From Rhyacichthys aspro (Eukaryota; Chordata; Actinopteri; Gobiiformes; Rhyacichthyidae): 64,000 nt of DNA. The notes under the pieces were generated by a model that was given only the letters and a program-made list of their open reading frames with translations, was not told where the DNA came from and made no database searches. Shown in pieces: positions 1 to 13,866 of this stretch (positions are counted from its first letter, which is position 1; each line of letters starts with the position of its first letter). The translations under genes and the position numbers were made by a program. The DNA lies in NCBI GenBank assembly GCA_036850595.1, contig CM072160.1:15355906-15419905 (forward strand), given 5' to 3'.

Positions 1-33
1 CATACACAGACATCCAGTCACATGGAGATATAC

Positions 34-3000
34 CTGAGTGTCTCTCCAGTAGATCCCCTGCGTTTCCAGAGATTAACCAGACTAGAAGAACGGCTGGCTG
101 CTGAAGATGATTTACCATCACCCACGTGCATACGCACCACTGTGCTAGTGGTGAAGGCACTGCGCACATTACGTTCGGGTTTGGCCAAAATGATATACAC
201 CTAAAAAGAAAAAAACATTTTGTTTGGATTATTCTTTAAAAAAATATATCTTCAACCATAAATCAATTAAGAACTGACTTACCTTAGGTACAAACATGCA
301 GCACAGAGCCACTGTGGCACTGAGGCTGACACTGAAGCACATGGTGATAATTTTGTAGTTTGAGCCAAAGTAGATGGGCACAAAAGCCAGCCAGATAATA
401 CAAGTGGTGTACATAGTAAAGGCAATGTACTTGGCTTCATTAAAATTAGCCGGGACATTGCGGGTCTTGAAGAAAAAAGAGAGAGAATAATCAGAATAAT
501 GACAAAATGTATCCATAATGTGGCTTATATGAATATACTAAATAAAATCACCAGTTCAGAATAATTACAAATACAGACTTTGTTTGTTTCCCAGTTATAG
601 TAAAAAAGTTAACTGGGTTATTTATGAGTAATGGAGTAGACAGCTATGATACTGTCACTTGTGTTACAGGAAAAGTCTAGAAAACTTTTACAATAAGTTA
701 AATTACCTTAAAGGCATAGAAAGTACAACTGAGGATGAGCAGGCCATTGTACCCCAGTGGAGCAACTACGCCCAGGTTAGTGGTGTTGCAGATGAGATTG
801 ACCTGTCGAATGCTGGGGTAGTCATGAATTACCTGTAGAAACAAGGGAAAGATATGACCAAACAAAAATATGTAGGGCCAGAAATCCTGCCCAGCATTTA
901 AAAGGAAAAAATAAATCTGTGTTCATAACTATACTATAAAACGTATTCCAACACATTTGTATTGAAATAAATCTATCAACAAGACAAACTGTACTTTGTA
1001 TTATTCATATATAAATATATATAATATTTATTCATATATTTTTGACTTGTACCAAGCATACCTCTGGTGGCTCCATAAGAAACAGAGCTACAATGATGCC
1101 CAGCTGCAGAAGTATGAGGAGGAAGGCAATAATGAGCTGAGCACAGGCAGACATAAAACGAGGCTTTTTTGTACAAATCTTTTTCTTGCTGCCTGCCAGG
1201 ATACGTGCAATTCGGTTTGTCTAAGGGAAAAATTACAAACAAGTCAGTTAATAAAATGCATAGCATTTATATTCTGCAAAGATTCTTGCATTCTTTTAAT
1301 CAAACACTCAATCATGTGAAGCTAGTTTAATACACAGCAAACAAGACTACTGGAGATTTTTTGTTTACACACACACACACAACCAACAAAAGGAAGCACT
1401 TGTCTGATAACTTGCCTTAGTAACTAGTGCAGAATAGCTCATGGCAGGTGACAGACCAATACCAAGGCGTTGGAGGTAGCAGTGGATAACATGGGGCTTG
1501 GCTATGAGGCTGAAGGTACATAGATACCCCAAGCATATCCCCACTAGTATTATGTAGCACAGCTCCCGACTGGAAGATTTCACTACTGGAGTGTCCCGGA
1601 ACCTGAGCACAGAAACATTCAGTGAGTGTAATCATAAGAGAGCAATTAAACAATATTATTTACTTATCATGTCTGAAGATGTGCATTACCATTTAATTTA
1701 AGTCCACGATGTACTCATAAGTATTCCTGATCACAGAAGTCATTTTTACCTTATAAAAACAGCCATGACAAAAAATGTAGCCATGAGCCCGAGGCAGGCG
1801 AAGACCACCGCAGCAATGGGCTCAGGGTCTCCCCATCGGAGATACTCCACTGGAATAGGATCACAGCCTGGTGGAAAGACACACAAATCTAAAATGTCTT
1901 TCGCTTTGAAGTGTGTGAAATACTGTCAACCATTTCTTTCCGGAAATGTACATTTTTCATGTCCCATTCCCTCTCTTCTGTTTCTTTATATGTTCTTTCA
2001 ACATCATGACCACCCTCCTTTCCCTATTCCCCTAGTATCTAAATGTTCCTTTATCTTCTTGTGTCTACCTAATTCACTTAATTTCCTCATTCCTTGTGCC
2101 TTGCAGGGGAGAAGATAAGGTGGAAATAATTAAAAGGAGGGTTGTAATTATCATCCATCTTAGTTCTTGTTGAAATTACCCAGCTGGATAATCTCATCAG
2201 ATCAACAACAGTCACTTATGTAAAATATTTCAGAAAGGTTTTGGCTCTATCAATCTTGACTTCTATATTATACAGCATCCTTCCTCACAACTGCACAGAC
2301 TTGTGGATAAAATAATATAAAGTAGAAACTATAACAGACAGATCTAGTTAATCAAGTCCACAGAAGATCAATTCGATATTTGGCTTGAAAATAGATTGTC
2401 TTTTACTCATGGGTTCTACGTTCTGCAACATCTGCAGTTTAGTAATTAGTTCACGGAACCTGCAGGAAATTGTGTTGTGTTGTGTTAAGTAAAAGGCATT
2501 CAATCAATACAAAGTTTTATGGCAAACTCCTTTAAACTCTGGAACTCTCAATCAGTGAAGAGGCACAAATCCCAAAGCCAATCCTCCCCTTTCATGCTGC
2601 TGTCTCTATACATCAACCATACATTTTTATCTCTTTGTGCTTCTAGTTCACTTTTCTTATACCTGTTTTTTTTTGTTTCTGCTATTTTGCTGTGTTCTGT
2701 CTCCCAAACTCTCTTATTGTTTTCTCGCTTTCTATATCCCCTTTGCCTTTGTCGCTGCCAGCTAAGACCTTAGTGTTTCTCTATTCCCTGTGCCTTTTAT
2801 TGCTCCGCTCTTCATCTCTGTCCCTCTGTACTCTCCTGTCTTATGGCCTAAGGGAGAAAGATCAAAATGTCTGCTGAAGGAACAGGGCTAGCAGTTTGTT
2901 TACACCTCATTATTACTGTTCTGTGTCGCTCCACTGAAAAACACAGTGTTTATTGTTGACGAAACACGAGTCACATACACATAACGGCCACATTAAAAAT

Positions 3001-6000
3001 GCTAACACACACATACATGAGTAACCCTAATCACACCCTTATATTAATTATTTTTCTACATTTCTTCTTTCATTTCTTGTTGCTGTTTTCTTTTTCAACA
3101 TTTGGGTTTAAAGGATGTCTCTGTCGTTGGCAGTGAAGCTCAATTTGAATTTCCAACACAACTCAATTCATGTTTTAATCATTGAGCTTGGTCAGGACTG
3201 AATGCACAGTATAATGAGCAGCTGAAAGCATAACAAGGCAATATCCAACCGCTTCAAATGCAATGGAGAAGAAATCCATTTTCATAGCAACAGAAATGAA
3301 TCTGCATTGAAACCTGCTCTTGGAAGAATAATTAAAACACTGGTGACTGTGCTGGTGACAAATTACAGACACGAGAGAGTGGGATGGGAGGTGGAGGAGT
3401 GGGTCAAATAAGGGGAAGGTCGAATGTTTTACTTGCATCTGTGATTTAAAACAAGCTGTACTGAGGCTTATTTTATATTTAAGACTCATTCTTCATTTGA
3501 TTATATAATACAATTAATCAAGATAGAATATACACTTTTTTATATTTTGGGGGGGCCTTTTTGCCTTTATTTAATAAGACAGACATATAGGAAACTGGAT
3601 GAGAGCAAGAGGGGAATGACATTGGGTAAATGAGCCAAGTAGGAATTGAACCAGGGTCTCCCAAGTATACAGTATGCTCTCTACCAGGTGAGCCACCAAG
3701 ACACTCACACTACATTATGTTTTTAACATTTTACACAGTGCAATTGTTTCAGGAAGGCTTGAAGAAATTTTGTAAAGTAAGAATGCTTTCAATAATATAT
3801 ATTTTTTTTATCATTTTACAAAATGCAAAGTGACTGAACAGAGGAAAAATTGAAATCAAATGGTGCGACCACCCTTTTCCTTCCAAACAGCATCAGTCTT
3901 TCTAAATACACCTAGTTTTTGAAAGGAACCTGGCAGGTAGGTTGTTCTTTTGAAGAACTAATCACAGATCTTCTGTGGATGTAGGCTCTTCAGATCAGTC
4001 AGTCTTTTCATATAATTCCATACAGACTCAATGACATTAAAATGACAGCTCTGTGGGAGCCATACCGTCACTTTCAGAACTCCCTGATCTTTACAGTAAA
4101 GATCGTTCCAAATGGCATTGGTTGTATGTTTTGGGGTCACTGAATATGCATTTGTAAATTGATAAAAATAAACACATTTTATATTTTTAAAGCACCCTTA
4201 CAGTATTTGTTTAGACCAAAGGTGCAAACCTTTGTATATCCCTGTAATTTTTGGATGGTCATTTTATAAATAAATAGGTGGATAAGAGATCCCATACACT
4301 CTTTCAGGGCGGGGCTAACCTGTGAGGTCGTAAGTTGGCCAGGAGCCCAGTTCACACGCTCGGCAGGTATACTCATCAAACACAAACTCATTTTCTTTAC
4401 AAGGAGTGCATGTCCAGCAGCAGCTCACCTCGCCTTTACGGATCACCTACGGGGTCAAAAAAAGCGGTGTCGAGAACAATCAATACATATGACTTACCAG
4501 CTCAAACTAACAAGCTATTCTATTCAAATGTCATTGATTTATGAATGTCCAGGGTTTATTACCTTAATCTGGCCTTTGTCACAGGGTTCGCTACAGACTG
4601 ACTTGATCATTGCTTCCTTGTTTGGCCAGACTTCATCGTCATCAATCTTCAAGCCACTATTGTCCCAACTGCCAATGTTAATGTAGTCGTAGTAGTCTTT
4701 TCCCATCTTCTTAAAGTTCATTATTTCATACCTGTGGTTTTTAAGCAAATACAAAGTTCATGTTTACTGAATAACAAAGAGTAAAATAAAATACAACATA
4801 TTAATGTGCCTAAAAGTGTGTTGTTTGTATGTAAAGAAAATAACACCTGGATCAATTATAGTTCATACCTGCCAGGTGAGTCGCCATTCTCATCAAATAA
4901 GATTCCCTCCCCTGATACACCTGTGAAGTTTGTCTTCATCAAAAAGTCCAACAGTGTAGCTCCATCTATAGGTCGCATAGCATCGCACAGCCCCTAAATG
5001 AAAGAATAAATTAAGCAATAAATAAATACAGATAAAACAAAGAGAAACCCCTGATAAAAACAATTGAATTGACCCAAAAGCCTTACTGACTCTTTCCATT
5101 CACTCTCACACATCTGCCATTTCTCTCTCCATTAACTCTTTATGTTCATCCTTCCTGTTATCCTTTCAAAACCGTACCCACCTGATAGCCTGGGCAAAGT
5201 GCCCGTTGCATGTTATGCAGGCCATATGCCATAGAGTAGATGGCATTGATGACAAATCCCATCTTTGTGTCTTGGGCATACTGCTGTCGTAACGACTCTC
5301 GTTCTGTGGAAATGGGTAAAATTGAGAGATGAGGGAAATAGGTTGATGAGGATAGAAAAAAGAGGGTAGGTAAATGAGATCCTCTAGTTTTCTGAAACAC
5401 TCTTCCTTTTTCCTTTAACATCAAAGACAACTCTCTCTCTTCTCAATTCTTTTCATCAACCTTTTCCCACCTACATATATAATTTCTTTCTGCCTCCTCC
5501 AGTACTCTTTCATTTGTACTCCATGTCCTTTTTCATTAGAATACATGAGACACGATTCCCTTTGATGCAGCACACACATTATTTTCCCTATGAATGAAAG
5601 AAAGACTGAAAGAGAGAGATGAGAATAGACACATACAAATATAAATAAAGGGAAAGTGTACAAGCAGTAATATCTGTAGGTAAAATGTAGAACATGTGCA
5701 CATCCATTTTTATAAATGTGCAACTGTTTTGATCCATCTTCAGCCAATCTGTTTGCATGCTTTGTGTCTACTGTATGTTATTTGCATTAAGCAGTCAGAC
5801 TATCAATTCAGACTGACATTGAAGTCTGTAATGAAGGTTTCCCCTTTCTCTCTGGGCTCAACATAGCAGTGGTTCATTTTATCAGGTGCTGAATAAATTT
5901 GCTTATGTGTACACCAAGTTCTGTAACAACAACATGAATATGTACTAAAAGTACAATTTCATTGTTTTTAATAATTACTCACTGCTACAAGTGCGGTTAA

Positions 6001-9000
6001 ACTTCATATTCTCTTGCGGGTGACCTTTCAGGCGACAGTGGAAGCGATGCTGCCAGAACTCTGGAAACCATGGGTTTCTGTGGTTGTTTTCAGGACGGAG
6101 TTTCAGATAGTAATCATCAAACCATTTTACATCTGCAGACTGAAGTTTAATTGTAATTCCACCAGCGGCCTCTTTCACATAGCCATCTGTCACATCGTAC
6201 CGATCAGCCCAGCCATCACTGTAAAATACAACATAAAAGAAACAACAAAATGCCTGCTTTTAGAAAACAATACACATACTTTACTATGTGGTCAAATCTT
6301 ATGATGCAGCCAACTTTTAGGACATTTTTAATCAAGCATGGTTTGGATATAACAAATGCAAGATGATAGATGATGTTCTGTAGTCTGACTAGTGTGTGTC
6401 TGTCTTTAGAGCTCATTAAAACTTTTAAAATAGTTTCTTACAAGGTCCATCTTGAAGTTCAGTGCAGTGCCTGGATTCAAATGTTTGTAAGTGCTTCTGT
6501 CTTTCGATTGTTTCCTTCTAATAAATGAAGGTTAACAGTCTAAGTGAGTGCAAAAATTGTTCAGGGTAGGTTGGATGACGTAGGTCAATTTGGTTAGGTT
6601 ACCATGGGCTACCAAACACAGCGAAAACATAACTATTTACGATATACAGTTGTCCCTCGCTATAACGCGGTTCACCTTTCGCAGCCTCACTGTTTTGCAG
6701 ATTTTTTTTTAGTGCAATTTTGCATGTTTTTTTTTTTTTTCTTACAGCGTATGAACGTGCATTGTGTTCTGCGTCCTGATTGGCTAAGGGAGAACTCGCT
6801 CATTGTGTTCTGCGTCGTGATTGGCTAAGGGAGAACTCGCGCATTGTTTTCTGTGTCCTGATTGGCTAAGGGAGAACTCACGCATTGTGTTCTGCGTCCT
6901 GATTGGCTAAGGGACTGTAGACCATTGTTAATCAATCTCCTTGCCGTGTCTCCTGTACAGTACAGAATGCGTTCGGCCAAATTTACATAAATGTTCGATC
7001 GCTAGCAGTGGGACTCTGAAGTGCTGTATGTTTGCAAGTTTTCTCCCCGACAAAACCCACAATGTGGACGAAACGTTCTGCACCGACAAAGGCACCTGCG
7101 GTCGCAACCAAAAGGCAGAGGAAGATGCTAAGGTTTGAACTTTGAGAGTGTTTAAACAAGAAAGAAATGTGAGAAAATGTTAATGCCTGTCTGAGAAAAG
7201 TGTATAAAGTGTGTGGTGAGGGTTTTACAGCCTTAAAACACATATAATAATTGTAAAAAATAAAGCTGACTACTTTGTGGATTTCGCCTATTGCGGGTTA
7301 TTTTTAGAACGTAACCCCCGCGATAAACAAGGGACTACTGTATACACCATTTTAGTATCACTAGCATTTCTGGAGAAACATTAAAATCTGCTATTTCTCT
7401 AGAAATAATGTGTCGATGGCACAGTGAGAGTGTGAGAAAAAGACAGGGAGAACTGAAATGAAACCCAAATCAATTTGAATGACAAATCTTCCTTCACAAC
7501 CACTGCCAACAAGGCCTCAAGCGAAGCAGTGACACTCAGCTGTTTTAGCTCTTTCCCCCTGTTCTTTTTCGTTTCCCTTTTTCTTTTCCTCTCTCTCAGC
7601 CCCCAGAGATCAAAACTCATTTTCTCCTAGAGCAGTGTGCTAGCGTGTCCGTATGAGTGTGATTGTGTATAAACTACTACTGTTGTCTGCTGCCATTTGT
7701 CTCTGTATCTGTTCCAGTCTTTCCCCTTTTCGGTTTTGCTGCTTTTTATGTTGTCTGCCATTAAACTTGTTGTCTGCTATTAAAATCAGTGCAGTATATA
7801 TGCTATAGAGATATCCCATGAATGTATATAATCTAGGTATATGTGCTTCTAAATACACTCCCCTTGAGGCTGTAAACATAACAGAGACAAGAGTAAAAAC
7901 TTTAAATTGCTTTCATATGTTTCTGTAGTATGTACCATTTAGGTCTAAGTGCCATGTGCAGAGGGTGCAATCCCATGTGGTGCAACAAAGTGCTATCATC
8001 AAGCTAACTCTGGATCAATCTGTGGCTCCCCTGGGGCAGAGAATGAAAGGAATTTGATATTTGTGGGAATATACTGTATATATATTTGTCTCCAGTCTGT
8101 GTTTAACACACTGTTTTATTGACAGTACTGTATGAGACAGAGACAGAGTGGGAGGAAAGTGAGACTGAGAAAACTGAGAAAGAGACAAGGATAAAATAGA
8201 CTAACCGAGATGGTAAAAATAAATTCAGAAGTAAACAGTCAATAATTATTAAATATTTCTCTTACATCATGCTACTTTACTTTTGTCATCTTTCAATAAT
8301 TCATCAGGCTTTATTGAGTCCCTCTTCATATTGTCTAACTCTCTCACACTATTACTTCACTACATTGTGACTAATTACTTCAAGTCACATCTCAGTTTAA
8401 AATTGCTGAAAAACTTCAGGACACACTGACAAAATAAAACAGTGATTTTATTAACTACATTATAATGTCCCTCCACAGCATCACCTTATGACTCGCAACA
8501 GTGAGCTCAAGTCAAAAATCAATACAGTTTTCATTCATCAAAAGGTGTTGATTCACTCTTCACCCTTCACCGCTCTCTCTCTGCTGCTCACAATGTAACA
8601 GTCTGTAATGTCTGGTAACAGCGCACCACACCAGAGTCGTGTCTGGTCAGAGCATACTCCTGAGATATGTCCGTTCAGAACTGCACACAAATTCTTTGTA
8701 AATGTCTCATTAGCTCTGCCTTGTCTCACAGGAGGACAGAGGGGATAAAAGAAAGTAGCTGGCCAGAAGTCACTATCTTAAACTCAGAAGTTAAACTACA
8801 AGGTGCTGCTCTTGCCCTGTGTGGTCATTATTATTACTATTATTATTTCATAACGTGAACACGGCCAAAAGTAAATGTTGAATTTGCTGTTTAAAGCTAA
8901 TCATTAACAAAGAATAAATGGAGAGGCAGGTAAAATGCTCAGCTCCTCATTGAGGTCCTCTGTTGTACAGCCCTGGCCCACACCCATGCCATGACCTGTA

Positions 9001-12000
9001 TAGGGCCCTGGCTGAGACCCTTTCAATAAAGGGTTTTTGTTGTCCACATTCTTTTTGTCATACACTTTCCCTGATGGAGGTATGACTTATGAACCTGTCT
9101 AAGTCAAGAAAGATACAAAGGTACAATGACAGGAGCGCTGTGCCCTGAGTATGTGGCTCCATCAGGGCTGTAGGTGTAGTGCCTGTAATGTGTGCTGTAG
9201 ATGTTTTAAAGCAAATACACAGGACACATGTGTGGAGATCGATACTGAGAGCGTGGGCAGGGATAACACAACAGGAGTGCTTTAGAAGTCATGAGGATAT
9301 ACAGTGTGTGCTGTACTGTACCTCTACTGTAAAGTAATGGGGGGACACATCTACGAACATGTATGGAACATTCATTATAAAGCCTTGTTCTGATACGTGG
9401 CTGATCATTCACATCAAACTGTTGATCAAAATAACTGATCTTAATGACATACTAGCTCACTCTCACTCTCTGTCTCTCCACATGTCTAGGAGCCCAAGGC
9501 CGTTGCCATGGTTTCCAGCCCACGCTCAACCTGCTGTCTGTGCTTTTTGTCTCATTAAAGCACACTGGATTTTAAGTGTACACACACATGTGCGAGCACA
9601 AGCACACACCTTTTCTATTCTCTATTCAATTAGCATTAGACGCCCTGTGTCTTAGAATATTAAAAATCTTATTTGCATAATAGTACTGTACGCCAGTGAT
9701 GTAGGCCATTGCGCTAACTTAAGCAGAAATTTTACAAAGCAGTTCCACATAACAGGACCTCAGGGAAAAGCATTTCCTTTCTATTAGAAACTGCATCTCA
9801 ATGCAAACAACTGCAGCAGTTTTTCTTTTCTAGTTATAGAAATTATTAGAATTCTTCGATTTCAAGTCTTTCAGGGGATTCCATTCTTTGTCATTGCATA
9901 ACAACTAAACACTGAATGCTGAGTGTTGAAATAGGACAATACATCTTCATTCATCAAACATTATTAAAGCCACCCTGCATAACTTTTAGCCCAATGCCTA
10001 TCTCACTGACATAGTACCCTCAGCTGGACAGACACCTCCAAAAAACTTTCCTGTCAAGATGGTGGCATATGGCGAGATATTACGAGAGCGAGGCGCTCTA
10101 CCACACTACACATATTATGAAAAAAATAGGCAAATACACTGGATCCTAGCAGAGTCGTATTTGTACAAAACACACTAAAATGACCCTTGGTTTCAGAAGA
10201 TACTCATTCTACCAAAATTGCCATCTTAAAAGTTTCTACTTGTAAAGAAAGATGGTGCAGCTGTCAGTGCAGTTGCACAGAGAAGAATATGCCCCCCCCC
10301 CCCGCTCGCTAAAAGTTACACGTTAATGTTTAATTTGGTACATTTGTCCTTCCTTGTGTAAGATAGTTCAGTGTAAACCGAGACAAGTATTTGGTAAAAG
10401 TTTAGTATTCATTTGCCAAATATCTAAATCTGATCTATTACTCTATAGAAAAGAAGTCACTTTTGTAATTAAATGTCTGAGTTCTGTAATGACATGCCAC
10501 CGACCTCAACCCACCCACTCTCTAGCTACCATGGCAACTTGGCAGAAATTCTAGATGAGCATCTGCTGCTTACAACCATACATAGTGGGTGCACACAACA
10601 CATGAACATACACACACCAGCAGTTGACCAACAAAACTGACGCCATTAATTAGCTGGACGGACAACACAAATATGAACACACACTGGCAGCTACAGTCAT
10701 ATCCAGGAAGAAAGGATTTTCCACAAAACACAAACACAAACACAAACTGACCACAGGTTAGATATAGTATCTGCACACATGGCATATTCATGTGCTACTG
10801 CCTGGAACTATGGGCTGTACTTTGAACAGGCTCTGCAGTGAGAAATACTGGTCCATATTTGGAAGAGCCTAAAGCATGTTAGTTTGTGTCAAAAAAGTCA
10901 GCTATGTTGTTTTATGTAAGGAGTAGGCAGGCAATTCTCTGCATAAACCTATAAATGGAAATGGAAAACTTGAAGGTAAATGACACCAATGACAGAAAGC
11001 ATCAATAATATTAACCACAGGACCTCATCTATCAACATTCAGCTCGCTTCAAAAAGCGGTCAAAGTTTCCCATGACAACACCAAATCTCATCAAGTCAAA
11101 AGTCAAAACTGTCTCACACACAGACGGAGGCTCACAAAACTTTATGTGCGAGTGTGTGTGTGGGCACAATTACTGCAGTGTGTGTCCATAATTACAGTAG
11201 GTGAGTAATCGAACCACTTTATACGGGTGCCATCGAGTAGCACACACACGCTCAGCAACAGCCCCCGCCCTCTTTCGGTGGCAGCTGGTTAAGTTATATT
11301 AATCGGTGGATGCCACACTTCATTACCCTCCTGTCATCTGAATGTTTTGACACTTTCTTACCTATCATAGCTTCCCTCTCTTCTCATTAATTAGCTCTGT
11401 GTCTGCATTGATCTATCACCTATTATTCCATCCAACTACTCACCTCTAAATTGGAATTTCCAGTAATCACATTAGGTATTCATGTAAAATTGCATACACT
11501 GATATGCAAATGCTGAACTACTATGGTCTTTACTGCAACAACCTGGGTTCAAATGCAGTGACTTTAAAATCAGGTGTTTAAGGAAGGGTAAATGATCCAA
11601 ATATGAGAGAGATGAAAAAGACTAGAAAGAGAGGATAGGTTGATTAACTACAAACTACGAAGAACACAAGTATTGGAAGTTATAAAGCAAACTGAGCAAC
11701 TGAGAGAAAGAAAGAGATAGGAAGGAATGATGTTGGGGAATAAGAGTTACGCAGAGACACAGGCTGTATATTCTGACTATTCCTCCTGGTATGGCCTCAT
11801 CACTTTTTATTGCTTCACACATTAAACTGTCATCTCCTATATTCAGCACAGCAGACATTGTAATATGATCCTGCTGAGGTAATACACCACCACTGTAACA
11901 TAACTTTCTCTAACGGCCTCTTATTTTAATGTTATCTTTATCACCACGTTGGCCTTTCACAAATCCTGCCTTCTGCTTCTTTCCAAACACCTCACTCTGA

Positions 12001-13815
12001 ATCCAACTCAAGAGTAACTGGCCCAGCATATTATAAAGCTAAAAAACAAAAAAAAAACAGTGATTGCAACTAGTTTTGACTCTCAACACTCCTACAATAA
12101 ATGGATAGTCTTGCGTAAGCTAATAATGGTCCAGGGGCTAAGAGGCAACATTCAGCAGCTATTTCCTTTTTACACAACAGCAATAATTACACTGGTTGGA
12201 CTTGCTAACACCCACTTACACACACACACACACACACACATACACACCGGCGACCATCACCGCAACTAGCCTGGATGGTTTGACAGCAAGGATTAGCAAG
12301 GCGAGGTGCAGCTAATGCGAGATCCAGCTTATCGCCCACAGAATCGAAGTGGTGTGTGTAATGGAGAGTTAGGCACAAATTACTTCTGGATTATTAAGGC
12401 CATTAACGATTTTGAAAGGTGTTCAGCAATTTAAGGAATGGGTGAAATCAAAAAGTGATGCGACCATTTGTGCAAATGTTTTTTGTTGATTTGTCCTGTC
12501 CAACAAAGTCAGGTATTTATTCATAATAAGTGAAGGACAATGACAGTTTGTTGTTATAGTTATTTCATCTTTACTGTTCATTGACCTCTACAAGATGGTT
12601 TTATTGTCTGCTAAAATGAGTTACGTCTTTCCCAATAACAGTTTCAGTCTGGTTTAAACGATTCGGGGAACTGTCCTCAATTATAACAAGGGCAAGTTGA
12701 GAGAGACAGAAAAAAGATAAAATCATAATCACTCGCTTTAACTTTTTCTCACTCTGCCTCTTTTGCTGATATCTCTTTCTGCAATTTTCTCGCACTCCGG
12801 TGTTGCCATGGTTACAAGCTGTGCGGGGGCTGCGATGCGGTACACATGACACCCGTCTCACTGAGCTTACTGGAAGAAGGAGGGAGGCAGCCGGGGCGAC
12901 AGAGGTAAATGGGAGTTTTGTACGGGATGGGATCACGTCTTATTCTTCTTATGTAATAACACTCAACCGGGGCTTTTTTGAAACACTGGCAGAGAGTCTG
13001 AATCCTGTCTGCACTCTGTCCACACTCTCTCAATTAGCAAAAAAGACATTCACTTGACAACAGCAGCTCAATACTTATCAATAAAAGTAAAGCGGTAAAA
13101 AATTAGGGACAGGAAAATCTTTGTATTGGAAGGTTTGTTGGCACAGAGAGGAATGCACTGACAGGCTTCTTATGGGCCTAAATGTAAATTGCTAATAAGG
13201 CCATATGTTGTGCACCGAAGTCTGAAGAGGGCTAGGGTTATTAGATAATGATGAATGGAGTCTGTATCAGATCATCTGCTTCTTTGGACACCAACTGAGT
13301 AAAACATTATTATTCTCCAAAGAAATTAATGTACCTGCTATTTAAAGATGCTAGCCTCATTTATGCAGGGAGATCTATTTCTACAGTTTTCTTGTTGCAT
13401 TTAAAGCAGCGCTAAAGGCCTACATGTGCTTAAAATATTTATCAAAATTACTGACGGCTCATTAGTAATAAACGTTTTTACAAAATAGCAGAATCTGCAT
13501 ATGTGTCTACAGGAATCTGAGCGATAGGACACTAGGCCTTTGCCAACCTTACGCTCTACAATTTCAAGAATTTTTCAAAGATGCCATGTGGTTCAGAGGT
13601 TTTCTGGGGCAGATGCTTGAATAGTCTCTACACAACATGTTGTCCAATCATGATTTTAGATGAGTTTGATGAAGTGTGAAGTGTCCAGGGCGTGTTTTTG
13701 TTTTTATGATCGGTTTAAGTAAAAGTATTTAACTCGTTTGCCTTTCCTCTTCTTTCATACAAAAACATACAAAAATTTTGAGGAAAAAAATGGAGAAAGA
13801 TAACGACAAAATACA

Positions 13816-13866
<51 letters not shown>

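Larger units (their letters stand above)
1868..4319. other. grm5 intron of 2.45 kb with repeats
   Basis: Lies between the exon ending PTYDLT and the exon starting CDPIPVEYLRW. It contains a tRNA-derived SINE-like copy (about 3545-3702) and a broken Tc1-type transposase fragment (3958-4140), both on the minus strand. The remainder (1868-3540) is AT-rich and pyrimidine-rich with no coding signal seen. Confidence 0.6.

Noticed and set aside
3642..3702. A second tRNA gene at the SINE-like copy
   Set aside because: Has A-box and B-box-like blocks but no cloverleaf or anticodon arm.
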